Both the position numbers and the translations under genes were made by a program. 36,690 nt of DNA from JANRKF01 sp964519595 (GTDB lineage Bacteria > Pseudomonadota > Alphaproteobacteria > Rickettsiales > SXRF01). The notes under the pieces are model-generated. The model saw only the letters and a list, made by a program, of their open reading frames with translations. It searched no databases and was not told the origin of the DNA. The stretch covers positions 1 to 36,690 of the forward strand of contig CAZFJN010000018.1 in the NCBI GenBank assembly GCA_964519595.1, in the 5' to 3' direction. Shown here piece by piece: positions 15,270 through 22,468 of the stretch (position 1 is its first letter; every line of letters begins with the position of its first letter).

Positions 15270-16544
15270 CTATAAAATCCGCATATAAACCGGCGCTTCA
15301 GTGACTGAAGGTTGCTGCGCTATTTTTGCCAGCGCGGTTTTTATTTCGCTGATCGTTGTTTCATGTGTTGCCACGACTATATAAACATTTTCGCCTTTTG
15401 CTTGGCCATGCTGGAGAAAAGATTTAAGCGATATTCCGCAATCACGAAATATAGCAGTAATGTCAGCGAGAACTCCTTGCTTATCTATTACAGAAAAACG
15501 TATATAATATTCACATTTATTTTCACCATTTGCCTTAATTACTGCCTTATCTGCGAATTTATCAGTTAAAAGATAAGAATTATAATTGCCGCGCGCTATA
15601 TCTACTATGTCAGCAACAACTGCCGAAGCAGTAGGCGCACCGCCGGCGCCACGGCCTTTGATGAAGATCGTTCCAGCAGAATCAGCTTCAAGCTCAATAG
15701 CGTTAAACACATCGCGAACTGAGGCGAGATTCGAATTTTTCGCAACCAGCGCCGGATAGACTGAAGGCACATCATTGCCAGTTGCTACGCCAAGCAAACG
15801 AATAACATAGCCTAATTCATCAGCGCAGCTCATATCGTGCAAAGTAACGCCGCGAATGCCTTGAACATTCACCGCCGAAATATCAGGCTTTCTGCCATAA
15901 GCAAGCGCCGCTAATATAGCAAGCTTATGGGCAGCGTCAATTCCGTCAACATCAAAGCCGCAATCAGCCTCAGCATAGCCTAGTTTCTGCGCCTCGGCGA
16001 GCATGTCATCAAATGAGCGTTTCTGTTCCCACATATGTGTTAGAATATAATTGCAAGTGCCGTTTAAAATTCCACTCACACGGCTGATCCGGTTTGCCGC
16101 AAGTCCTTCACAAAGTAATTTTATAATTGGAATGCCGCCAGCAACCGCCGCTTCAAATAACAATGCCAGCTTGTTTCCTGCCGCTATTTCCGCAAGGCGC
16201 GCGCCATGTGTTGCAATCAGCGCCTTGTTAGCAGTAACCAGATGTTTCCCAGCTGACAATGAAGCTTCCGCCAGCGCCCGCGCTGCGCCTTCTGCGCCGC
16301 CTATTAATTCAACCACCACATCAATATCAGCAGCGGCGGCAAAAGCCAGAGCATCTGTTTCAAGGCGGTATCCTGATAAATCAACAGCGCGTTTTTTGTG
16401 CAAATCACCAGCGGCAACTGCTACGATCTTCACATCACATCCGGCGCGCGCGCGCAGCAAATCGCGCTGCTGCTCAATCAGAGCGATAACGCTACTGCCG
16501 ACAGTGCCGATTCCAGCAATGGCTATTCGTAATTGCCTTGTCAT
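15270..16544 (-). CDS. hom: Homoserine dehydrogenase
   Basis: NAD(P)-dependent reduction of aspartate semialdehyde to homoserine, the branch point to threonine and methionine. The protein has 424 residues. The Rossmann motif IAGIGTVGSSV is near residue 10, VTANKALIA near 104, GILNGTCNYIL near 160, and the catalytic region AEADCGFDVDGIDAAHKLAILA follows. The C-terminal ACT domain (about 345-424, FSVIDKQGVLADITAIF) is the allosteric threonine-sensing module. Its ATG overlaps the hisA stop by 4 nt. The pairing of hisA with hom is unusual, since hom normally sits near thrC, glpX or an aminotransferase in this class. Confidence 0.96.
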   Translation of the reverse strand: MTRQLRIAIAGIGTVGSSVIALIEQQRDLLRARAGCDVKIVAVAAGDLHKKRAVDLSGYRLETDALAFAAAADIDVVVELIGGAEGAARALAEASLSAGKHLVTANKALIATHGARLAEIAAGNKLALLFEAAVAGGIPIIKLLCEGLAANRISRVSGILNGTCNYILTHMWEQKRSFDDMLAEAQKLGYAEADCGFDVDGIDAAHKLAILAALAYGRKPDISAVNVQGIRGVTLHDMSCADELGYVIRLLGVATGNDVPSVYPALVAKNSNLASVRDVFNAIELEADSAGTIFIKGRGAGGAPTASAVVADIVDIARGNYNSYLLTDKFADKAVIKANGENKCEYYIRFSVIDKQGVLADITAIFRDCGISLKSFLQHGQAKGENVYIVVATHETTISEIKTALAKIAQQPSVTEAPVYMRIL

Positions 16545-17257
16545 ATCGCCAGTACCTCTTTTACATCTATTTTTCCATCATAAAGGGCGCGGCCAAGTAT
16601 GCAGCCGCTTATTCCAGACAATTCATGCTGCTTATAGGCTTTTATGTCAGCATTGCTGCTGATTCCTCCGGAAGCAATAACCGGAATTGAAATTTGTTCC
16701 GCCAGCGCAACTGTCTCTGCTAAATTAGGGCCTTCCATCGCTCCGTCTTTGCTGATGTCTGTATAAATTATCGCAGAAATTCCAACATCTTCAAACTGTC
16801 TGGCCAGATCTACCGCTTTTTTATCAGATATTTCCGCCCAGCCGGAAACTGCAACAAAACCATCTCTGGCGTCAATTCCAACGGCAATTTGTTCAGGAAA
16901 TAAACGGCAGGCTTCTTTTACCAATTGCGGATTTCTAAGCGCTGCCGTGCCTAAGATCACACGCGAAACGCCCGCTTCCAGCCAGTCTGAGATCATCTGC
17001 ATATTGCGAATGCCGCCGCCAAGCTGAACCGGCAGATTAACCGCCTGCAAAATCGCCTTAACCGCCTCGCCATTAACCGGCTTTCCGGCAAAAGCGCCGT
17101 TTAGATCAACCACATGCAGCCAGCTAAATCCTAGTGCTGCGAATTCCGCCGCCTGCTCGGCCGGAGTTTTCGCAAAAACCGTAGCGCTGTTCATGTCACC
17201 ACGCAACAAGCGCACACATTTATTATCTTTAAGATCAATAGCCGGATAGAGAATCAT
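16541..17257 (-). CDS. hisA: ProFAR isomerase (phosphoribosylformimino-AICAR ribotide isomerase)
   Basis: Histidine biosynthesis enzyme catalysing the Amadori rearrangement of ProFAR to PRFAR; a TIM barrel of 238 residues. The catalytic Asp8 (PAIDLKDNKCVRL) and Asp129 (VGIDARDG) are present, and both phosphate-binding loops can be seen (QLGGGIRN and IASGGISS). HisF-specific features are absent. The gene is separated from the other his genes, which usually form hisBHAFIE, and is coupled to hom through an ATGA overlap. The spacer upstream (17258-17364) is filled with tandem repeats. Confidence 0.96.
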   Translation of the reverse strand: MILYPAIDLKDNKCVRLLRGDMNSATVFAKTPAEQAAEFAALGFSWLHVVDLNGAFAGKPVNGEAVKAILQAVNLPVQLGGGIRNMQMISDWLEAGVSRVILGTAALRNPQLVKEACRLFPEQIAVGIDARDGFVAVSGWAEISDKKAVDLARQFEDVGISAIIYTDISKDGAMEGPNLAETVALAEQISIPVIASGGISSNADIKAYKQHELSGISGCILGRALYDGKIDVKEVLAI

Positions 17258-17290
17258 AACACATCACAAATAACTAATAGAATTAAAATC

Positions 17291-17371
17291 ACTCTAGAAA
17301 AATACTCTAGAAAAATACTCTAGAAAAACACTAAAGATAAAATCATACTAAAATCATACTAAAATCATACT
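17291..17371. repeat. Two adjacent tandem arrays (13-bp x3 and 11-bp x3)
   Basis: ACTCTAGAAAAAT occurs three times (17291-17329, last copy ending C), then AAAATCATACT three times (17339-17371). The third 11-mer contains the stop codon of the GNAT gene. The 13-mer has a CTAGA core, as does the 13-bp array at 26198-26250. Confidence 0.9.
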
Positions 17372-17898
17372 AAAGATGAAATCGGATCAAGATTCTTATA
17401 ATAAAAATGTCCGGCGATCATTTGCGCGCCAACATATTCATAAGTAGGAAGAGTTCCCCAGCGCATATAGCGCATTTCTTCATAAAGGGAAATAGCTGCT
17501 TCCTGTGTTTGCCGCACGCTGAGCTTAAGCACAGAGAATCCCAGCGCCCTCGCCTCGCGCTCTGCCGCTTCCATTAACATTTTCGCCAGACCATGACCAC
17601 GCGCCCAGGGCGCTACAAAATGCGCGTCAAGAGAGGCGGCGAATGAGGAGGTTTCTTTGCTTATTCCTGGTTTTATCAGCTGAATACTGCCTGCTACTGA
17701 GCCATCGAGCCTGCCGACAAACAACACGCGATCAGGCACCATTAAAACCCCTCGCCAATAACCTTCGAGAATATCGCGCTCCGGCGGAATAACCCAGTTA
17801 AAGCCAATTCCATCACGAATAGCATCTTCTGTAGCTTGCACCAGCTCTGTTAAATCAGCATTTTTGAATTCTGTAAGTTTTTCCGTGCGTGTTGCCAT
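17365..17898 (-). CDS. GNAT family N-acetyltransferase
   Basis: Acetyl-CoA-dependent acetyltransferase, 177 residues. The core is visible: strand beta4 with GSIQLIK near 72-78, the pyrophosphate-binding segment VAPWARGHGLAKMLMEAAEREARALG (near 92-117; the Gln/Arg-x-x-Gly-x-Gly/Ala pattern is met by RGHGLA), and the LKLSVRQTQEAAISLYEEMRY end. The substrate is unknown; the sequence resembles the general RimI-like or small-molecule type. The final residues (SSLV and stop) are encoded in the start of the 11-bp tandem array. The four-hairpin cassette lies upstream. Confidence 0.88.
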   Translation of the reverse strand: MATRTEKLTEFKNADLTELVQATEDAIRDGIGFNWVIPPERDILEGYWRGVLMVPDRVLFVGRLDGSVAGSIQLIKPGISKETSSFAASLDAHFVAPWARGHGLAKMLMEAAEREARALGFSVLKLSVRQTQEAAISLYEEMRYMRWGTLPTYEYVGAQMIAGHFYYKNLDPISSLV

Positions 17899-17926
17899 AA
17901 AAATATTTTACTTTGTTTGATTATTT

Positions 17927-17978
17927 TTTGCGCTTATTTATTTGCGCCTATTTATGCCTATTTATTTGCGCCTATTTA
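17927..17978. repeat. 14-bp tandem array (TTTGCGCCTATTTA)
   Basis: Three 14-mers (the first with CTT for CCT) and one 10-nt shortened copy lie in the spacer upstream of the GNAT gene. The spacer is otherwise T-rich up to 18040. Confidence 0.85.
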
Positions 17979-18042
17979 TTTGTAATTATCTTTTGTGCGT
18001 ATTTTTAATTTTTTTTGATCATGTTTCTATCTTATACTGTTT

Positions 18043-18157
18043 CGCAATCTATTGCGTAGCAATAGATTGCGAGTCTCGCCCGCTACGCGGCGGGAAACCG
18101 GTGCTTTCGGCACACGGTTTCCATACCAATTCTACTTCATAGAAGTAGAATTGATAT
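18043..18157. repeat. Cassette of four consecutive hairpins at the xseA 3' end
   Basis: Four perfect or near-perfect palindromes follow each other. Hairpin 1 has 13-bp arms (18043-18055/18059-18071) with loop GTA. Hairpin 2 is CCCGC/GCGGG (18079-18083/18090-18094). Hairpin 3 is GGAAACCG-GTGC/GCAC-CGGTTTCC with one bulged A (18093-18122). Hairpin 4 has 12-bp arms (18127-18138/18142-18153), loop ATA, extended by three more pairs past one mismatch (18123-18157). The last hairpin encodes the final codons and stop of xseA. It looks like a mobile palindromic unit, or a structured RNA at a gene end; I do not know its family. Confidence 0.8.
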
Positions 18158-19520
18158 GATATTTGCCATCGCTGAAAATCAATTCCAGTTTTTTGTTTTG
18201 TTTTGCCTGCTGCGCTTTGGTTATTAATTTGCCGTTATCACCGCGCACCATGGCAAATCCGCGTTCAAGAACGCGCTGAACATTCATGCTTTCAAGCATT
18301 GCAGCAAGGGCGGTGATTTTATCAGATTTTGCCGCAATAATCCGTAAAGTAGCAGGAAAAGCTCGCTGAAGATAATCAGTAATTTTGTGGTTATGCTGTT
18401 CAATATCGCGCAACAGCCGCGTCGGCGATAAACCACGCGCCGCCATTTCGATAATCTGCTGCTTGCGGGAAAGAAACAGCAATAAAGAGCCGCTATGACG
18501 CTCGCTTATATCATCAAGCCGCTGCATCGCGGTTTGTAATAATTCCAGCGGCCTTGGCAGTCCGCGCAATAATCCTTGCAGACGATTTTCCTGATGCAAT
18601 AATTCGCGGCGCATTGCTGCGGACATTCTATTTTCCATTTGCGCCAGAGAAATTTTCAAATCAGCAAGAACAGGAACAGCCATTTCCGCCGCCGCAGTCG
18701 GAGTTGGCGCGCGAATATCCGCAGCATAATCAATTAAAGTCGTATCAGTTTCATGTCCTACTGCTGAAATAAGCGGAATTTTTGAATTAGCGGCGGCACG
18801 AACTACTATCTCTTCATTAAAAGACCACAAATCTTCTATTGAGCCGCCACCGCGCGCAACGATAATAACATCCGGACGTAATAAAGAACCGGAAATTGGC
18901 TCAGAAATCACTCTGGAAACAGGCAATGAATTAAATCCCTCGATAGCAGCTGCTATCTGCACAGCCGCGCCTTCTCCTTGCACCGCAACCGGCCACACGA
19001 CAATATGACAAGGAAAACGATCAGAAATACGATGAATAATATCGCGAATAACTGCTCCGGTTGGCGAAGTAACAACGCCGATTATCTTCGGAATATATGG
19101 TAATTTTTTCTTACGCGCCGCAGCGAATAATCCTTCTGCCGCCAGCTGCGCCTTACGTTTTTCCAGCAGCGCCATTAACGCTCCGGCGCCTGCTGCTTCC
19201 ATAAAATCAACGACAATCTGATAAGATGATTTCCCTGGATAAGTAGTAATTCTGCCGCTGGCTACTACCTCAAGACCATCTTCCGGTTTAAGCTGAAGCT
19301 TAGAAATAGTGCCTTTCCACATTACCGCATCAATTGCCGCATTATCATCTTTCAGGCGAAAATAACAATGTCCGGAGCTGGCCAGCTTGTAGCCGGTAAT
19401 TTCGCCGCGCAATTTTACTACGCCAAAACGCTCCTCAACCATGCGCTTTACCGCCTGCGATATTTCGCTTACTGAGTATATTATTTCGTTGTGGTTGAAG
19501 TTAGCGGCGGATTCTGGCAT
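18132..19520 (-). CDS. xseA: Exodeoxyribonuclease VII large subunit
   Basis: XseA, with XseB, degrades single-stranded DNA and acts in repair; 462 residues. The N-terminal OB-fold (about 15-110, SVSEISQAVKRMVEERF and LRGEITGYK) is followed by the catalytic domain with GVVTSPTGAVIRDI, ARGGGSIEDLWSFNEE and SAVGHETDTTLIDYAADIRAPTP broken over residues about 150-290. A helical tail follows. The C-terminal ERGFAMVR motif is present. The last seven codons (INSTSMK) and the stop are read from a palindrome, so the original C-terminus was probably replaced. xseB is not adjacent. Divergence from purD is a known alphaproteobacterial arrangement. Confidence 0.96.
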   Translation of the reverse strand: MPESAANFNHNEIIYSVSEISQAVKRMVEERFGVVKLRGEITGYKLASSGHCYFRLKDDNAAIDAVMWKGTISKLQLKPEDGLEVVASGRITTYPGKSSYQIVVDFMEAAGAGALMALLEKRKAQLAAEGLFAAARKKKLPYIPKIIGVVTSPTGAVIRDIIHRISDRFPCHIVVWPVAVQGEGAAVQIAAAIEGFNSLPVSRVISEPISGSLLRPDVIIVARGGGSIEDLWSFNEEIVVRAAANSKIPLISAVGHETDTTLIDYAADIRAPTPTAAAEMAVPVLADLKISLAQMENRMSAAMRRELLHQENRLQGLLRGLPRPLELLQTAMQRLDDISERHSGSLLLFLSRKQQIIEMAARGLSPTRLLRDIEQHNHKITDYLQRAFPATLRIIAAKSDKITALAAMLESMNVQRVLERGFAMVRGDNGKLITKAQQAKQNKKLELIFSDGKYHINSTSMK

Positions 19521-19529
19521 ATGGCTAAG

Positions 19530-19762
19530 TTGGTGCTTGGTGAATGGTTAAGTGGTTGCTGGTTGCTGGTTNNNNNNNNNNNNNNNNNNNNNNNNNNNNN
19601 NNNNNNNNNNNNNNNNNNNNNNNNNNNNNNNNNNNNNNNNNNNNNNNNNNNNNNNNNNNNNNNNNNNNNNNGTTGCTGGTTAAGTAGCTTCTGCCTTCTG
19701 GCTTCTGGTTTCTGGCTTCTAGCTTCTGATTCCTGATCCCTGATTCCTGATTCCTGATTCCC
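19530..19762. repeat. Heptamer array interrupted by a 100-N gap in the xseA/purD spacer
   Basis: Left of the gap are six heptamers (TTGGTGC, TTGGTGA, ATGGTTA, AGTGGTT, GCTGGTT twice; 19530-19571). Right of it thirteen more (19672-19762) drift from GTTGCTG through GGCTTCT variants to GATTCCT variants. The 100 N (19572-19671) lie inside the array, so the gap is best explained by failure to assemble the repeat. Array length is unknown. The array starts 10 nt upstream of the xseA ATG and stops about 26 nt before purD. Confidence 0.9.
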
Positions 19763-19788
19763 GGCTAAAATACAAGAAAGGCTTATAG

Positions 19789-21051
19789 ATGGCAAATGTT
19801 ATGGTAATAGGCGGCGGCGGTCGTGAACATGCTTTATGCTGGCGTTTAAAATATTCGCCGGAAGTTGAGAAAATTTACTGCTCTCCGGGCAATTCTGGAA
19901 TTAGCGATGATGCTGAATGTGTTGCGCTTGCCACAAATCAGGAAATAGTTCAGTTCTGCGTGGAAAAACAAATAAATCTGGTAGTAATTGGCCCTGAGCA
20001 ACCGCTGGTTAGCGGCCTTTCCGACGCTTTGAATGCCGCCGGAATAGCAACTTTCGGACCTTCGCAAAAAGCGGCGCGGCTTGAATCTTCAAAAGGCTTC
20101 ATGAAAGATTTATGTCGCAAATATAATATTCCCACTGCTGCTTATGGTTTTTTTGCCAATATTGACGATGCCAGAAAATTCCTTGAAGGAAAATCTTTCC
20201 CGATTGTGGTAAAAGCCGACGGTCTGGCCGCCGGAAAAGGCGTTATAATTGCCGACAATAAAGCAGAGGCGCTGGCGGCTCTTGATGATATGTTTTCCGG
20301 ACGTATTGAAGGCGGCGGCAATGTAGTTATCGAAGAATTTTTAGAAGGAGAGGAGATAAGTTTTTTCGCTCTTTCCGATGGTGATACGGCGATAGAATTC
20401 GGCTTCGCGCAAGATCATAAACGCGCTTTTGATGGTGACAAAGGTCCTAATACTGGCGGCATGGGAACATATTCTCCGCCGCTGGTAGCCTCGGAAAAAG
20501 TGCGAAAAGAGGCGATGGAAAAAATAATTCTGCCAACCATTGCCGCAATGAAGCAAGAAGGAATGACTTATCGCGGCGTGTTATTTGCCGGCTTAATGAT
20601 TACTGAACAAGGCGTGAAATTGCTTGAATATAATGTCCGTTTTGGCGATCCGGAAACACAAAGCCTGATGATGAGATTTTGTGGAAATTTATATAAAACT
20701 CTCGAAGCAGTTGCGCGTGGAAAACTTAATGATGCAGATATTCGCTTCCTGCCTGATCCGGCAGTCTGCGTGGTTATGGCGACGCGTGGCTATCCTGGCG
20801 CTTACAGCAAAGGCTCAGAAATTCGTAATCTCAACAAAGCGGCTGCATTTGAAAACATAAAAATTTTCCATGCCGGAACGGAGAAAAAAGCTGAAAAAAT
20901 AATTGCTGTCGGCGGCAGAGTTCTTGGCGTAACCGCGCTTGGCAAAAATATGAAAGAAGCAACGAGCCGCGCTTATCAGGCAATAGATGCAATCGACTGG
21001 CCGGAAGGATTTTGCCGCCGCGATATAGCCTACAGAGCGATTGAAACTTAA
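19789..21051 (+). CDS. purD: Phosphoribosylamine-glycine ligase (GARS)
   Basis: Second step of de novo purine synthesis: ATP-dependent joining of phosphoribosylamine and glycine. The protein has 420 residues. The N-terminal MVIGGGGREHALCWRL, VVIGPEQPL, the ATP-grasp segment VVKADGLAAGKGV (about 142-154), DHKRAFDGDKGPNTGGMG and NVRFGDPETQ are all characteristic. The ATG is preceded by AAAGGCT. A 20-bp imperfect hairpin with a T-rich tail follows the stop. Divergent transcription from xseA agrees with the order found in many Alphaproteobacteria. Confidence 0.97.
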   Translation: MANVMVIGGGGREHALCWRLKYSPEVEKIYCSPGNSGISDDAECVALATNQEIVQFCVEKQINLVVIGPEQPLVSGLSDALNAAGIATFGPSQKAARLESSKGFMKDLCRKYNIPTAAYGFFANIDDARKFLEGKSFPIVVKADGLAAGKGVIIADNKAEALAALDDMFSGRIEGGGNVVIEEFLEGEEISFFALSDGDTAIEFGFAQDHKRAFDGDKGPNTGGMGTYSPPLVASEKVRKEAMEKIILPTIAAMKQEGMTYRGVLFAGLMITEQGVKLLEYNVRFGDPETQSLMMRFCGNLYKTLEAVARGKLNDADIRFLPDPAVCVVMATRGYPGAYSKGSEIRNLNKAAAFENIKIFHAGTEKKAEKIIAVGGRVLGVTALGKNMKEATSRAYQAIDAIDWPEGFCRRDIAYRAIET

Positions 21052-21052
21052 G

Positions 21053-21084
21053 AGCTACGAAGCTTCATAGCTATTTATATTTTT
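21053..21084 (+). terminator. Possible intrinsic terminator of purD
   Basis: AGCTACGAAGCTTCATAGCT (21053-21072) is self-complementary except for one C-A pair, and is followed by ATTTATATTTTT. It lies between the convergent ends of purD and the YciB gene. The stem is only moderately stable and the T tract is broken, so the assignment is tentative. Confidence 0.45.
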
Positions 21085-21096
21085 GATTATTTAAAA

Positions 21097-21657
21097 CTAT
21101 TTCGATGGTTCTGTTAGAGCGTGTTTTTTAAGCAAAGGCAACTGACATAAGGTAAAAATAATCGTACATGACAACATTCCAACGACCTTAAAATCAACCC
21201 AGAAATCGGTGGAAAAATTACGCCAGATAACTTCATTTAAAGCGGCAAGAAAAAGGAAGAAAAATCCCCAGCGCTTGGAAAAAATCCGCCAGCCTTCTTC
21301 GCTTAACGACAAGGCGCTGCCGAAAATATATTTCAGCAGATTTTTCTTAAAATAAACTCCGCCGAGAATTATCGTTGCGAATAAAATATTTGCCACAGTT
21401 GGTTTGATTTTTATAAAATCTTCATTCTGTAGAAACAACGTCATTCCGCCAAATATCGCAACTGCCACTCCGGAAATGAGCGGCATTGTCGCAATGCGTT
21501 TTTCATAAACATAAGTTATAAGCAAAGATAAGGCGGTGAATATAATAAGAGCCGCCGTAGCCACCATAAGATCAGCAAAGCGATAACCGAGAAAGAAAAC
21601 CAGTAAAGGCCCTATTTCAAGGGCAAAACGCAGTTTGGAACTCATATTTGAATTCAT
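21097..21657 (-). CDS. YciB/IspZ-like inner-membrane septation protein
   Basis: Integral membrane protein of 186 residues, YciB (intracellular septation protein A) family, implicated in cell-envelope and division processes. Family features are the N-terminal LEIGPLLVFFLGYRFADLMVATA, the KIKPTVANILFATIILGG segment, and the C-terminal ALNEVIWRNFSTDFWVDFKVVG, a strong YciB signature. About five membrane helices can be seen. The start ATG at 21657 has AGAGG upstream at short spacing; an ATG at 21642 is an alternative. It is divergent from the PhoB-like gene. Confidence 0.92.
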   Translation of the reverse strand: MNSNMSSKLRFALEIGPLLVFFLGYRFADLMVATAALIIFTALSLLITYVYEKRIATMPLISGVAVAIFGGMTLFLQNEDFIKIKPTVANILFATIILGGVYFKKNLLKYIFGSALSLSEEGWRIFSKRWGFFFLFLAALNEVIWRNFSTDFWVDFKVVGMLSCTIIFTLCQLPLLKKHALTEPSK

Positions 21658-21742
21658 AATTCCTCTTAATTCTTGCTTGCATGATTTATTCTGCATGTTA
21701 CTTTATGCTCCTGTTAAGGTAAACGAAAAAAGGGGCTGCACC

Positions 21743-22468
21743 TTGGAAACATCAGTTTTGATTGTCGAAGATGAAGTGGCGATTGTCACTCTACTGCGCT
21801 ATAATCTTGAGCGCGAAGGGTTTCGTGTTTACTCTACCGGCGACGGAGAGGAAGCCGTTACCATGGTAAAAGAATACAAGCCTGACGTTATTGTCCTTGA
21901 TTGGATGCTTCCTTCAATGTCAGGAATTGATATTTGCAAACAATTGCGCTGGAGCGCAGACACTAAAGGAATTCCGATAATAATGCTCTCAGCGCGTGGC
22001 GAGGAATCTGACCGTATTCGCGGTTTGGACGCCGGAGCTGATGATTATATCGTCAAGCCATTTTCTCCGGCTGAGCTTATTGCGCGTATTCGCGCGGTGT
22101 TCCGCCGTTTCCGTCCGGCGCTTTCAGAAAAAGTTCTGGTTTTTTCTGATGTCAAAATGGACGTTGCCGGACATAAGGTAACACGCGGTGATAATGAGGT
22201 GCATTTAAGTCCTACTGAGTTTAGTTTATTGCGTTATTTCCTTGAACATCCTGGCCGTGTTTTCTCACGCGAACAGTTGCTTGATGCCGTGTGGGGACAT
22301 GATATTTATGTCGAATTGCGTACTGTTGACGTACATGTGCGCCGTTTACGCAAAGGGCTTGATTATGACGGAAATCAGCCAGATCTGATTCGCACAATCC
22401 GCTCAGCTGGCTATTCGCTGGAAGAGGTTCCTGCCGGAGAAAAAGATACTACTCAGGAAGCTCCGTAA
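21743..22468 (+). CDS. phoB: OmpR/PhoB-family response regulator, PhoB type
   Basis: Two-domain transcription factor, 241 residues from a TTG start at 21743 (AAGGGG ribosome site 8 nt upstream; no suitable ATG). The receiver domain has acidic EDE at 9-11, phosphoacceptor Asp53 in VLDWMLP and Lys105 in VKPFSPAEL. The winged-helix domain (about 130-230) contains LSPTEFSLLRYFLEHPGRVFS split over the recognition region, and RTVDVHVRRLRKGL. The SARGEESDRIRGLDAGADDYI stretch resembles PhoB more than OmpR, suggesting phosphate-starvation control. No phoR, pst or phoU lies nearby, so the partner kinase is unknown. Its end overlaps the convergent cca gene by 16 nt. Confidence 0.85.
   Translation: METSVLIVEDEVAIVTLLRYNLEREGFRVYSTGDGEEAVTMVKEYKPDVIVLDWMLPSMSGIDICKQLRWSADTKGIPIIMLSARGEESDRIRGLDAGADDYIVKPFSPAELIARIRAVFRRFRPALSEKVLVFSDVKMDVAGHKVTRGDNEVHLSPTEFSLLRYFLEHPGRVFSREQLLDAVWGHDIYVELRTVDVHVRRLRKGLDYDGNQPDLIRTIRSAGYSLEEVPAGEKDTTQEAP

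Noticed and set aside
16051..16662. 203-residue open frame opposite hom and the hisA end
   Set aside because: Low-complexity Ala/Ser/Pro/Arg-rich translation typical of the antisense of a coding region; hom and hisA are certain.
17291..17371. CRISPR-like array
   Set aside because: The repeats are directly adjacent 13- and 11-mers without unique spacers, and there are no cas genes in the window.
17942..18142. Small + strand open frame across the repeat and hairpin cassette
   Set aside because: It consists of the 14-bp array and palindromes, with no ribosome site or conserved content.
19481..19795. Open frames drawn across the second N block, including a Gln/Glu/Arg-rich heptapeptide-like sequence
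   Set aside because: The repeated peptide is only the translation of the 7-bp array, and the N block makes the frame arbitrary.
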